A stretch of 64,000 bases of DNA from Psychrobacter glaciei (GCF_014652895.1 NZ_BMZR01000002.1:186001-250000), one strand, 5' to 3'; numbered from the stretch's first letter, positions 44,554-53,296 are shown. The notes: generated by a model not told the origin, from the letters alone. Numbers and translations: made by a program.

Positions 44554-46746
44554 TTACTGTGTCTTATTCAATTCCGTCAATGTTTGCTCAAACTCTTGAC
44601 GACCGATTTCACCGACTTGCTTATTCACCAATTGACCGTCTTGATAATACAATAGCGTTGGTGGACCAAACAATTGGTAACGTGCCAAGATAGCTTTTGA
44701 AGCATCCGTGGTTTCCGTGATATCTAAGCGCACCAATTGCCAATCTTGCATCTGCATAGGACGATTGTGGAATAGGTTTTTATCCATAATACGGCACTCA
44801 ATACACCATTCAGCAGTGACATCGACAATCACTTTAGGATTAGCCGCGGTAATCACATCTAGCTCCGCAAGAGTGGTAATGCGCACATCATTAGCATTGC
44901 TACTGGCATTACTCACTCCAGTCGTCTGGCCAGTCGTTTGCGCCATCATAGGGGAAGTTAGTGAAGCCAGTGGATGCAGACTATCATCGTTACCCAACGC
45001 TGCACCGATAACCAGTGTCGTCGCCCAAATACCTGCAATCAACCCCAATGCTTGGGTCAGCATACGACCCTTGCCTATCCAGCTCCATGCCCATGTTGCT
45101 ACGACCATAAACCATAGCGCCCAGACCAATAGCATGACTGGTGAGATAAAGACGCGCTCAATCATTAACAATGCCACGGCGAATAACAATAAAGAAAAGC
45201 CCAGCTTGACCCAATTCATCCACTCGCCAGCTTTTGGCATGATTTTGCCTTGCGTTGCCCCAATTAGGATCAGCGGTGCGGACAACCCAAAGCCCAGCAT
45301 AAATAATGCGGCAAACCCTAATAGCGGACTACCAATGGTCGAGACGGCCAGTAATGCCCCGAATAATGGTGCAGACACACAAGGAGATACCACTAAGGCT
45401 GATAAGAAACCAGCAACCAAGCTACCACCCGTACTGCCCAACTTGCTATCACCGGCTTGACTTAAACCTTGCATTTTACTGGTAATGGCACGCGGTAGAC
45501 GAATCGTAAAGACACCGAGCATATAGAGTGCTAGCAAAACGAATACAATGGCAAAGCTGATTAAGATAATGGGGTTTTGTAGCCAACCGATTATACCTAA
45601 TGACTCGCCAAAGACAGCAATCACCGCGCCCAAGATACCGTAGGCAATAGAGACCCCTATTGCATAGCTGGTCGTTAAAATCACGCCTTTTTTGACTGTT
45701 GGATTTTTCTGACGGGCAACGATGTTAGCAACGATAGGCAACATTGGCAGCACGCAAGGCGTCAATGCCAAACCCAAACCTGCTAAGAATAGCAAGCCAA
45801 ATGCTAGCCAAGGATGGCTCGCCAAACCAAAGGGATCGTTGTCGATAAAGTTATTAGATAATACGTTGTCGCTGTTGGTCGCCTCACCCGATACGTTGCT
45901 ATCTGCTCTAGAGAGCGTATTCGCCGCAGCACTACCACCCAAAGAGTCATACTCTACAGCGCTATCATCAATTAGATCATAATCAATAGCACCATCGTCT
46001 GTCAGTGCTTGCTCTTTATCAGGCAAAGCATTGTCAAGAGCAGTTACAGCAATATCTTCTGATGTCGTGTTAGAGTTTATAGTTGAATTGGTTGTACTCG
46101 CAGGACTGTTGTTTGCAGTAGAGCCATTAGACGCAGCCTCTTTGTTCACAGCACTAGCATCGTCTGCCGTTATTTGTGCCGATGTGGCTACGATATCGAC
46201 AGTCGTATTAATCTTTTCAGGTGGGTAGCATAGTCCAGCTTTCGCACAGCCCTGCCAGCCGACGACAATAGCGGCGTTATCTATATTTTTGCCACTATTA
46301 TTCGTCAATGTGGTGGTAGCGATCATGTTTGCCTGATCAAACACCAACACCTTGCCAAAAGTTGGATCATCCATTGAATAGGGTGTTTGGCTAAAGGTGA
46401 ACGGCGCGGCAGTCACACCCGCAGGTAGCGTGAGCTTAATTTGCTTTTTGTAGACGTAATGCTCAGGAGTGATATCAAAATTAATTGATAAACGCGTACC
46501 AGATTTGGTAGGTGTACTATCCGTACTGACTTGAAACGCCTGATTTACTGGCAAAAATTTTGACTGCCCAGCACTTTTATCGCTACTAAAGAGGTCGCTA
46601 AGCCCTGCCGCTTGCACCGTCATCGAGGTCGCTGCCAGACCGGTAAGTAGTGAACCACTAGCGATAGCAAGCGCTAAGACATATGATTTTCTTTGACGAG
46701 TAGTGGTGCTGAATGATGAGGAATTTCGTAATGTCTTGATGGACAT
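44554..46746 (-). CDS. dsbD: Thiol:disulfide interchange protein DsbD
   Basis: 730 residues. A signal/anchor N-terminus (about 20-47) precedes the periplasmic alpha domain, with the redox pair C167 and C173 in GWQGCAKAGLCYPPE. A poorly conserved acidic/Asn-rich linker (about 200-300) follows. The eight-helix beta domain begins near LAFGLLFLAGLGLALTPCVLPM and has a second Cys in SALVVSPCVSAPLFGAL. The C-terminal thioredoxin domain has EWCIEC near residue 649. It passes electrons from cytosolic thioredoxin to DsbC and other periplasmic partners. It is preceded by a second copy of its alpha domain, and its own terminator follows. The start is ATG at 46746 with GGTAG upstream. Confidence 0.96.
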   Translation of the reverse strand: MSIKTLRNSSSFSTTTRQRKSYVLALAIASGSLLTGLAATSMTVQAAGLSDLFSSDKSAGQSKFLPVNQAFQVSTDSTPTKSGTRLSINFDITPEHYVYKKQIKLTLPAGVTAAPFTFSQTPYSMDDPTFGKVLVFDQANMIATTTLTNNSGKNIDNAAIVVGWQGCAKAGLCYPPEKINTTVDIVATSAQITADDASAVNKEAASNGSTANNSPASTTNSTINSNTTSEDIAVTALDNALPDKEQALTDDGAIDYDLIDDSAVEYDSLGGSAAANTLSRADSNVSGEATNSDNVLSNNFIDNDPFGLASHPWLAFGLLFLAGLGLALTPCVLPMLPIVANIVARQKNPTVKKGVILTTSYAIGVSIAYGILGAVIAVFGESLGIIGWLQNPIILISFAIVFVLLALYMLGVFTIRLPRAITSKMQGLSQAGDSKLGSTGGSLVAGFLSALVVSPCVSAPLFGALLAVSTIGSPLLGFAALFMLGFGLSAPLILIGATQGKIMPKAGEWMNWVKLGFSLLLFAVALLMIERVFISPVMLLVWALWFMVVATWAWSWIGKGRMLTQALGLIAGIWATTLVIGAALGNDDSLHPLASLTSPMMAQTTGQTTGVSNASSNANDVRITTLAELDVITAANPKVIVDVTAEWCIECRIMDKNLFHNRPMQMQDWQLVRLDITETTDASKAILARYQLFGPPTLLYYQDGQLVNKQVGEIGRQEFEQTLTELNKTQ

Positions 46747-46804
46747 GAATGGCTACCTATTATTACCGATATTTGAATCAATCTGCTTGCTGTTTGTCTG
46801 CGTG

Positions 46805-47389
46805 TTATCTGCGTGTCGCAGCAATGTTTATCTTCGTTTTAACTTTTTCTGGCGGATAGCATAATCCTGCTGTTGCACACCCTTGCCAACCAATAATAAC
46901 GGGCACATTCTTGGCGCCTTTGCCATTGCTGGTAATCAGAGTCGTGGTTGCAATCACACTCCTTTGCGTAAATACAGGCACCTTGCCAAAAGTTGGATCA
47001 TCGATTGAGACAGGTGACTGATTAAACGTAAACGGCGTGGCGCTCACTCCCTTAGGAAAACGTAAAGTGAGCTTGTCTTTATAGACATAATGACCCGGCG
47101 TAATCTCGAAAGCGATCGATAAACGCGTGCCTTTAGAAGTGGCTTTGGTACTGCTGACAACTTGAAAAGCTTGATCGACTGGCAAAAACTTCGATTGCGA
47201 GGCACTGTTGTTATTACTAAACAAGTCACTCAATCCTGCTGCTTGTACCGTCATGGAAGTCGCTGTCAGTCCAGTCAGTAGCGTACTACCCAACAAAACG
47301 AAAGACAATAAACAAGGTTTTTTGGCAGTAGCTTTGATTGTTATTGCTTTGCTTGTTAGCATTCTGCAAAATGGCGTATTAATTGGCAT
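46805..47389 (-). CDS. Stand-alone periplasmic DsbD alpha (nDsbD) domain protein
   Basis: 194 residues ending at a proper stop. It aligns closely with the first ~190 residues of the DsbD encoded 58 bases downstream: the same TSMTVQAAGLSDLFS signal region, HYVYK, DDPTFGKV and the redox pair C171/C177 in GWQGCATAGLCYPPE. The two catalytic cysteines are intact; the membrane and thioredoxin domains are absent. It has a signal peptide, so it should be a free periplasmic domain. The start at 47389 has an AAGGTAG site upstream. Origin by tandem duplication and truncation is likely. It could relay electrons or act as a soluble reductase, or be decaying; function is inferred. Confidence 0.8.
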   Translation of the reverse strand: MPINTPFCRMLTSKAITIKATAKKPCLLSFVLLGSTLLTGLTATSMTVQAAGLSDLFSNNNSASQSKFLPVDQAFQVVSSTKATSKGTRLSIAFEITPGHYVYKDKLTLRFPKGVSATPFTFNQSPVSIDDPTFGKVPVFTQRSVIATTTLITSNGKGAKNVPVIIGWQGCATAGLCYPPEKVKTKINIAATRR

Positions 47390-47512
47390 GGTTGTCTACC
47401 TTTGATTGCTGCTTTCAATGTTTAGAAGTTGGCTGGGTTAGCACTCAAAACCCAGCGCTACGATTAGCGCTGAACCTATCGACTTATAGTGGAATTACTT
47501 TAAAAAAATACA

Positions 47513-47582
47513 GTGCGACTGGGATGAATTTTTTGTAGCCTCTGTGATAGCAGCAAGCAAGCGAAATTTATACCAGTCGCAC
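47513..47582. repeat. Palindromic dispersed repeat, copy 2 (70 bp)
   Basis: Perfect 10-bp inverted ends GTGCGACTGG / CCAGTCGCAC with AATTTTTTGT, GCCTCTG and AGCAAGCAAGC inside. It matches 22016-22091 along its length. It is followed by TTAGGGCGTATTGATTTTAT, as the other copy is followed by a similar motif. Could be a MITE or a REP-like element. Confidence 0.65.
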
Positions 47583-47590
47583 ATAACTAT

Positions 47591-47613
47591 TAGGGCGTAT
47601 TGATTTTATTTTA
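47591..47613 (+). repeat. GGGCGT-type motif after the palindromic repeat
   Basis: TTAGGGCGTATTGATTTTAT lies just after the palindromic repeat; a similar motif (GTCGTGTATCCATTTTATTT) follows the other copy at 22097. This suggests the repeat unit is about 100 bp and includes both parts. Confidence 0.4.
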
Positions 47614-47782
47614 AGTTGATCATATATCGAAATAACGTCGGATTTTTTTGACCAATGCATAAAAAATATCAACCAATAATGCCTTATTGATTGATATACA
47701 TCGATCATTAACTGTGAGGTCGTAGATCCTGTTTTTTAAAACCGCTACCAGTTATTCTCTATTGTCAGTGGCGCTAAATAGT

Positions 47783-48328
47783 TTATAACTTGGCATAAAT
47801 ATCAGCATCTTGACCTTCACCGCCCTGCTGACCATCTGCCCCTAACGAGAATAAGTCATAAGGGCGACCTTCGTTACCCGGTGCCACATATTGCATCTCA
47901 CTCTCCCAACCATCGGTTGGATAGCCACCTTTGATATAGCCACCATCAGGATAGTTTTTGGCATCCGCAGGCGGTGTCGTCAGAGCATCAAGACCTTGCG
48001 CAGTGGTCGGATAGCGTGAGTTGTCCACCTTATACATATCAAGGGCATTCGATACGGTCGCTAGTGCGGTTTCAGTGGTTTTGACACGCGCTTTATCGCT
48101 TTGCCCAACCACTTTTGGCACTACTAAACCAGCAAGAATCGCCAAAATCACGATGACGACCATAATCTCAATAAGGGTAAATCCTGACTGGTAATGCGCT
48201 TTTGCTGGACGGCGCTGCACCGATAATGGCGTTTGCTCACCCATGGTATCCGAAGGAGCTTGGTTTATCTCACGTTGCGGCACCGTCTTTCCTTGAAGGT
48301 TGTCAATCATAGTCATCGCTTTTATCAT
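47783..48328 (-). CDS. gspG: Type II secretion major pseudopilin GspG
   Basis: 181 residues. The helix GFTLIEIMVVIVILAILAGLVVPKVVGQSDKARVKTTETALATVSNALDMYKVDNSRYPTTAQGLDAL and the calcium-loop region YDLFSLGADGQQGGEGQDADI are diagnostic for GspG. The leader before the cleavage glycine is about 49 residues from the first ATG, far longer than usual; internal ATGs at codons 5, 7 and 29 (the last leaving a 21-residue leader) may be the true start. It is the main shaft subunit of the T2SS pseudopilus. gspF lies upstream on the same strand. Confidence 0.93.
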   Translation of the reverse strand: MIKAMTMIDNLQGKTVPQREINQAPSDTMGEQTPLSVQRRPAKAHYQSGFTLIEIMVVIVILAILAGLVVPKVVGQSDKARVKTTETALATVSNALDMYKVDNSRYPTTAQGLDALTTPPADAKNYPDGGYIKGGYPTDGWESEMQYVAPGNEGRPYDLFSLGADGQQGGEGQDADIYAKL

Positions 48329-48339
48329 CGCTTTTGGGA

Positions 48340-48561
48340 TCAGAGTAATTTAAATCGTAAAATGGCAGTCAAGTTGTATTGATTAGTCTTGAGACGATTA
48401 TCACTATAAACCATGGTTTTATTTTTATCCAGCGCTGCGCTCATATTGTCATCACAGCCAGTATTCAGTAACGGCTGACATTGATGAGTATAATTTTGAC
48501 CCGCTTTCACTATAGCGTGGTGCTTGAGTTTGCCATAGTAAAAATGCGACTCAGTCAACAA
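48340..48561 (-). pseudogene. Uncharacterised short ORF between gspF and gspG
   Basis: A 73-codon frame beginning TTG, with no recognised domain; it ends NQYNLTAILRFKLL. It lies 12 bases upstream of gspG and 57 bases downstream of gspF, so it would be cotranscribed. There is no good ribosome binding site and a TTG start. Its sequence (SDNRLKTNQYNLTAILRF) has the flavour of an outer-membrane strand, which could make it a gene fragment. It may equally be a non-coding spacer. Confidence 0.25.
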
Positions 48562-48617
48562 TATACAACAGTAAGCAAATCTTAAGAAAGCTGGCGCAAG
48601 GTTTAGAAAGATATTAG

Positions 48618-49820
48618 CTAGCCTGCCAAATCATTCATATTCACAATCGGTAGCATCACTGCCATCACAATAATCATGACCACCACACCCATCAACACTA
48701 ACATCAAAGGCTCAAGTAATGACAGCAAAGTACTAATAAAGTTGGTGGCTTCCGCTTCTTGCATATTGGCCGCGCGGCTGAGCATGTTTTCAAGCTCGCC
48801 TGAGTTCTCGCCACTTTTGATCATCTGTACCATCATCGGCGGAAAGTATGAAGATTTTTCTAACTGACTGGATAAGCTTGAGCCTTCTGTCACCCTATCG
48901 GCAGCAGTGATAATGGTTTTTTGAATATGCAAGTTGGTCGCAACGGCAGCGCCAATGTGTAGTGCCTCAATCAGCGGTACGCCTGAGCGCACCAATATCG
49001 CAAGGGTACTGGCAAAGCGTGCGGCATTAAGTCCCTTCGATAGCCGCGCCAATATCGGCAGTTTAAGCACGACACTATCTATCGTCAGCTTACCTGCTTG
49101 TGTCTGAGCAAAGCGATAGAACAAAAACGCCGTCCCTGACAGTACTAGCAGCATCAGCCACCACCACTGGGTAATGATGTTCGATAGGCTAAGTACGATT
49201 TGGGTAATCAAAGGTAGTGCTTGCTCAGACTGCTCAAAAACCTTGACGATTTTGGGCACCACGAAGCTCATCAAACCCATGATTACCCCGACTGCCATTA
49301 CCATTAGCACAATCGGATAAACCATCGCACCTTGGATTTTCTTTTGCAGCGCAAAACGGTTTTCGGTGTAGTCTGCCAGCTGATTCAGGATTAAATCCAA
49401 ATGACCGGACTTTTCCCCAGCAGCAATGGTAGCGATATATAACGGTGGAAAACTGGCCGCTTGCTGCAACGCACGGGCGAGGCTCAAGCCCTCTAAAACA
49501 TGCGAACGCACGGCAAGCATTAAGGATTTGATATGGGTTTTTGGCGATTGCTTGGCGACGGCGGCCAGCGTTTCTTCAAGCGGAATACCAGCCGCGAGTA
49601 ATACTGATAATTGACGGGTGAGCAGCGCCAACTCATAAGCCGATGGTTTTTTATAACGGCTTTTATGTTGATTTTGTCTGTCATTGACCGCACTGACCTC
49701 AACGGGTGTCCACTGCTTATCGCGCAGCTGCTGGCGTACTTGTCGCGCAGAATCCCCTTCAAGTAAGCCTTTTTGGACACCGCCGTGGTCGTCGAGCGCT
49801 TTATAATGATAAGCGGGCAT
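48618..49820 (-). CDS. gspF: Type II secretion platform protein GspF
   Basis: 400 residues, the usual length. MPAYHYKALDDHGGVQKGLLEGDSARQVRQQLRDKQWTPVEV is the typical GspF start. Two homologous cytosolic F-domains (about 70-170 and 270-375; LLTRQLSVLLAAGIPLEETLAAVA and RFASTLAILVRSGVPLIEALHIGA) and three membrane segments (about 170-200, 215-245 and 375-395) are present. It anchors the GspE ATPase and pseudopilus. The first segments of the general family have the GESSG motif region GEKSGHLDLILNQLADY. It is followed by gspG on the same strand, and the unknown gene at 49940 lies upstream. Confidence 0.94.
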   Translation of the reverse strand: MPAYHYKALDDHGGVQKGLLEGDSARQVRQQLRDKQWTPVEVSAVNDRQNQHKSRYKKPSAYELALLTRQLSVLLAAGIPLEETLAAVAKQSPKTHIKSLMLAVRSHVLEGLSLARALQQAASFPPLYIATIAAGEKSGHLDLILNQLADYTENRFALQKKIQGAMVYPIVLMVMAVGVIMGLMSFVVPKIVKVFEQSEQALPLITQIVLSLSNIITQWWWLMLLVLSGTAFLFYRFAQTQAGKLTIDSVVLKLPILARLSKGLNAARFASTLAILVRSGVPLIEALHIGAAVATNLHIQKTIITAADRVTEGSSLSSQLEKSSYFPPMMVQMIKSGENSGELENMLSRAANMQEAEATNFISTLLSLLEPLMLVLMGVVVMIIVMAVMLPIVNMNDLAG

Positions 49821-49860
49821 AGCAGCGGATATCCTAAAGTAGTCAAAAAAGGGTTGGATT

Positions 49861-49916
49861 AGTGCGTAAATATCAGTGCGTAAATATCAGTGCGTAAATA
49901 TCAATGCTTAAATAAC
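49861..49916. repeat. 14-bp tandem repeat (about 4 copies)
   Basis: AGTGCGTAAATATC three times in exact succession (49861-49902) and a fourth degenerate copy AATGCTTAAATAAC. It lies between gspF and the unknown gene upstream. Purpose unknown; slippage could change spacing. Confidence 0.85.
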
Positions 49917-49939
49917 GGCTGGCTTAGATAAAAAACCAC

Positions 49940-51004
49940 TTAAAACAGGGGCGTTGAGTCGTTATTATCAGGCATCAAGCCTTGTAATAATAAAACATCC
50001 AGATGCTGCTGTTGCAATTTTTTATCAAAATCATTCACTTCAGCGATCAACATTCTCTCAATGCGTTTGTCACTGGCGAAAACACTAAGCCGCGCACAGA
50101 TGACTGCCAGCTGATAGATACGTTTTTTACAATAACTGTCCAAGCCTTGTAGCAACCGCACCATATGCGGGGTTTCAAGACTGGCATACTCATAATCGGC
50201 AACGACCTGCTGACCAAGCGACGTCACGCTATAGCTAACAGACAAATGGGCGCAAAAATAACAACTGAATAAATAGCCGACGACATGACCGATGTAATAG
50301 CCACGGTCATAGGTAAAACTGCTGACGCCAAAGTGACTGAGTACATAACTGTTGAGGCTGGCTTGCTCTAAGATAGGCTTGCCGTGTTTAAGCTTGCCAA
50401 CCGTTGCGAAACGCAATGGATTGTGACCATCCTGCATAGTTAGCTGCCAGCCCGCTGGCTGCTGTGCGGGCATATGGCGCACGATATCTGCGATAATATC
50501 ATCGACCACATGCAGCTGCTGCCAAAGCCTTTCAAGCGCATCGGTATCCATTAGACCGCGCTTATCAAGCTGCTGTGCGAGTAAATACTGTTGATATTCG
50601 GTGAACTGTGCTTTTAGTGTTTGCACCAAATAAGTGGGTCGCGTGGCGGCAGACGCCATATAAAGTAGACGCGTACGTTCGTGCTGGGCACGATAGAGTG
50701 CCACACGCTGCTCGGCAATATTGGTTTCGTTGACAGCAAATTTTTCAATCTCTGCGTTTTCGATACCTGTGCTGTCAATCCTTGCGCTTTCACTCCCTAC
50801 ATTTTCAGAAGTGGGCAAGGTGAATAATGCCAACAACGCTGCTTTATCAGGAAAAATCGCTACCTTATTTTTTAGCTTATCTTCTGACAGAGGCTGATTG
50901 TGTCCGATATCATTTTTATCGATACTGCTGCTATTTTTGGCAAACGTAGAAGCGCCTTTTTGGTCATACGATTTTGCAGTTGGTTTTGCGGTCGGTTCAG
51001 TCAT
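49940..51004 (-). CDS. Protein of unknown function
   Basis: 354 residues, no domain recognised. The N-terminal ~115 residues are low complexity (Ser/Asn/Lys/Glu). From about 115 the sequence is mostly helical, with Gln/Leu-rich stretches, many His/Tyr, and a hydrophobic patch GYYIGHVVGYLFSCYFCAHLSV (a possible membrane-associated helix, with CYFC) near 240-262, then an Arg/Lys-rich region. It ends with DNNDSTPLF. No signal peptide. Its neighbour downstream is gspF, 120 bases away with the 14-bp tandem repeat between them, so it may belong to the T2SS operon, but this is only context. Confidence 0.55.
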   Translation of the reverse strand: MTEPTAKPTAKSYDQKGASTFAKNSSSIDKNDIGHNQPLSEDKLKNKVAIFPDKAALLALFTLPTSENVGSESARIDSTGIENAEIEKFAVNETNIAEQRVALYRAQHERTRLLYMASAATRPTYLVQTLKAQFTEYQQYLLAQQLDKRGLMDTDALERLWQQLHVVDDIIADIVRHMPAQQPAGWQLTMQDGHNPLRFATVGKLKHGKPILEQASLNSYVLSHFGVSSFTYDRGYYIGHVVGYLFSCYFCAHLSVSYSVTSLGQQVVADYEYASLETPHMVRLLQGLDSYCKKRIYQLAVICARLSVFASDKRIERMLIAEVNDFDKKLQQQHLDVLLLQGLMPDNNDSTPLF

Positions 51005-51332
51005 AACACACCATCAGCTTCAAAAATAAACATCGCTTGAGTCACCAGATATCACTGCCAGACAGTAAGATATAAAGCGCTAGAAGCAAGTGGTCGCACC
51101 TAGGCGACTCATCACTCCATAGTACCTGAACCTAAGCGCATTGTCAGCTTTACAGCAGCAAAAGACTCTTAATCAAATAACGCCATTTAGGTTTCGTTAT
51201 CGAGTGAGAATATTCAGTATTCAAGCATATATAAAACAAAAAAAGCGTTAAGGTCGAATATTCAACCTTAACGCTTTACGAGGGTATTTTTGCGATGATG
51301 TTTTGTGATGGGATTAAAGACGCTGTCAGACA
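51005..51332. other. Spacer with AraC-gene terminator
   Basis: 328 bases upstream of the unknown gene. Its right half holds the terminator of the AraC-type gene. Otherwise AT-rich; no gene is supported. Confidence 0.5.
51236..51277 (-). terminator. Terminator of the AraC-type gene
   Basis: Stem AAAGCGTTAAGGT / ACCTTAACGCTTT (13 bp) with an AT-rich loop and A-run on the left, giving a T-run on the minus strand. Confidence 0.92.
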
Positions 51333-52268
51333 CTAAGCCAGCAGCTGTCTTTGGTACTGTTGGCGATACGCTTTTGGCGACACCCCGTAGACGCGCTTAA
51401 AGGCTTGGCTAAAGGTCGAGTCCGACGCATAACCGACCAGCTCACTGATACGGCTAATACTGTTTTGCTGCAAACGTAAATAACGGGCGGCCAAACGCAA
51501 GCGATAATCGATTAAGTAGGTCAGTGGCGGCATACCGACAGTATCTTTAAAGCGCTGGGCAAAGCTGGAGCGTGACATGCCAGCGACCTCAGCAAGCGTC
51601 AGAATCGTCCAATTTTGGCTCGGTGCATTATGCATCGCGGCTAGCGCTTTGGTTAAAAACGGATCTTTCATCGCCTTTAACCAATTGTCTGTTGCCTCAG
51701 GTATGCTTTCGATATAAACGCGCAAACACTCAATCATCATAATACTTGCCCAATGATTGATCACTGCCGTTTTGCCCATGCGCTCATGCTGAGACTCTAA
51801 GGTTAAGAGTTTAATCTCTACATCAATGACCTCAAACCGACCATCGGTGTCATTATTGATCTCAGGCAATATCGATGGCAACACCGACAATAAAGGATTA
51901 ACCATCTCTTTGTCGTATTTGCACTCAATCAGTATCAACGACGACTTCTCATCACCGTCACTTATCATATCAAGCGTATTGTCTTTGCAATTAGTGAGCA
52001 GCTCATCCAACGGCTTGGCATCATTCCCATGATGACTCAGCGCATAACTGACATGTTGATAAGCATTGGGAACCATGATGATGTCGCCGGCATGTGCCTC
52101 TCGTAAGCCATTGCCCACATCGATACAAAAGCTACCTGACATCACCAAATAAAATAGAATGGTGTCTTTTCTGGTCAGTGAATACGACCAATTACCCGAA
52201 CCATTTAAACGATAATATTTTGTTTCAAACAAATGCACATTTTGTAGCAATACACTCAGTGCGTCCAT
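51333..52268 (-). CDS. AraC-family transcriptional regulator (cupin N-terminal domain)
   Basis: 311 residues from the ATG at 52268, which has GGAAG eight bases upstream; an ATG five codons earlier has none. The N-terminal cupin-like sensor (ALSVLLQNVHLFETKYYRLNGSGNWSYSLTRKDTILFYLV, then HAGDIIMVPNAYQH) resembles Cupin_6-type AraC proteins. The C-terminal double HTH is clear: LAEVAGMSRSSFAQRFKDTVGMPPLTYLIDYRLRLAARYL and ISELVGYASDSTFSQAFKRVYGVSPKAYRQ. It should bind DNA and activate or repress a nearby gene, but the effector and target are unknown. Monocistronic, closed by a strong terminator. Confidence 0.9.
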   Translation of the reverse strand: MDALSVLLQNVHLFETKYYRLNGSGNWSYSLTRKDTILFYLVMSGSFCIDVGNGLREAHAGDIIMVPNAYQHVSYALSHHGNDAKPLDELLTNCKDNTLDMISDGDEKSSLILIECKYDKEMVNPLLSVLPSILPEINNDTDGRFEVIDVEIKLLTLESQHERMGKTAVINHWASIMMIECLRVYIESIPEATDNWLKAMKDPFLTKALAAMHNAPSQNWTILTLAEVAGMSRSSFAQRFKDTVGMPPLTYLIDYRLRLAARYLRLQQNSISRISELVGYASDSTFSQAFKRVYGVSPKAYRQQYQRQLLA

Positions 52269-52917
52269 CAATAACTTCCTCAATAATCTATGGCAGTTGA
52301 TCTTAACCCTGCAAAATAAACCACCTAAGAGATATTACACAAGAGAAATCACTTATCGTGGACTGCACTTAAAATTATACGTACGCTAAACACATATCGA
52401 ACCCGAATTTGTAGAAAGACCGTCCTTTATTGCCTCTGTAGAAATATTTAATATTAGCAGCATTAATAAGGCTCAGTACTCTAAATTAGCCACCCTCACC
52501 CATACCATCAAATCATTATTCTAAATTTTTAATGAATAGTTTATATTTACTTAATAATGAGCAGTTTACCCTAAAAGAAGTAGGGATATATGACTAAATA
52601 AAAGCCAAGCCCTATCAAAATTAAGCCTTGTTAAAACTAAGCTTTGTCAAAATCAACTGTGCTCATAAAATATTGGTGACAAAACACTGATAAGAAAATT
52701 AGCGACTAATAAATCCGTTGGTGATTTAAAAAACCAACACGGCATGAGCGAAAAGTAAGGGGTGACACGCGATCGTCTAACCAGAAGAAAATGGTCAGAG
52801 AATTGAAAAAATAAAGAAGTAAAAAATTAAGAAACAAAAAATGCAGACGAAAAAAAATGCCAACGAGGGCAATCAGTATTTATAAATAAGATAAGTAGAA
52901 AATAGTATTAAATAAAA
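52269..52917. other. Gene-free region with a short degenerate tandem repeat
   Basis: About 650 AT-rich bases. It contains three 16-bp imperfect units at 52607-52654 (AAGCCCTATCAAAATT, AAGCCTTGTTAAAACT and AAGCTTTGTCAAAATC) and the AraC promoter region. No RNA gene or ORF is supported before the tRNAs. Confidence 0.5.
52607..52654. repeat. 16-bp degenerate tandem repeat (3 units)
   Basis: Three units, AAGCC(C/T)-type starts, each 16 bases. Adjacent pairs share about 12 of 16 positions. It is intergenic. Confidence 0.55.
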
Positions 52918-52994
52918 TGGGGCGACTGATGGGACTCGAACCCACGACAACCGAGATCACAACCCGGGGCTCTACCAACTGAGCTACAACCGCC
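52918..52994 (-). tRNA. tRNA-His (GTG)
   Basis: Minus-strand cloverleaf with anticodon loop TTGTGAT (anticodon GTG), encoded 3' CCA, discriminator C and the extra G at -1 that identifies tRNA-His. D-arm GCTCAGTTGGTAGAGC and T-arm GGGTTCGAGTCCC are present. First from the left of three tRNAs. Confidence 0.97.
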
Positions 52995-53033
52995 ATAACT
53001 ATTTGCCAAGGAAGGCAAGATTTGCAGGCTAAA

Positions 53034-53110
53034 TGGTGCGCCTGGCAGGATTCGAACCTGCGGCCACCTCCTTAGAAGGGAGATGCTCTATCCAGCTGAG
53101 CTACAGGCGC
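53034..53110 (-). tRNA. tRNA-Arg (TCT)
   Basis: Acceptor GCGCCTG / CAGGCGC, anticodon loop CTTCTAA (anticodon TCT), T-arm GCAGGTTCGAATCCTGC and encoded CCA. It lies between tRNA-Pro and tRNA-His in the same direction. Confidence 0.97.
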
Positions 53111-53187
53111 TCTTAAAGGACTTTTACAAATTTTGATCTGCTTATAATATTAGAAATTTATAACATCAAAAACAATATCATTATACA

Positions 53188-53210
53188 TAAAAAAAAGCCT
53201 GTAAGGCTCT
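53188..53210 (-). terminator. Short hairpin between tRNA-Pro and tRNA-Arg
   Basis: AGCCT-GTA-AGGCT stem of five bases with a T-run on the minus strand after it. It may be a weak terminator or processing signal between the tRNAs. Confidence 0.4.
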
Positions 53211-53219
53211 TAAAATAGA

Positions 53220-53296
<77 letters not shown>

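Larger units (their letters stand above)
47390..47782. other. Spacer with palindromic repeat between nDsbD gene and gspG
   Basis: About 390 bases. It contains the palindromic repeat at 47513-47582 and a GGGCGT motif just after it. The rest is AT-rich with no ORF. Confidence 0.5.

Noticed and set aside
44708..45460. 250-codon plus-strand ORF inside dsbD
   Set aside because: It lies antisense to the clear dsbD coding sequence; a shadow frame.
49861..49916. CRISPR array
   Set aside because: The 14-bp units are directly contiguous with no spacers, so this is a simple tandem repeat.
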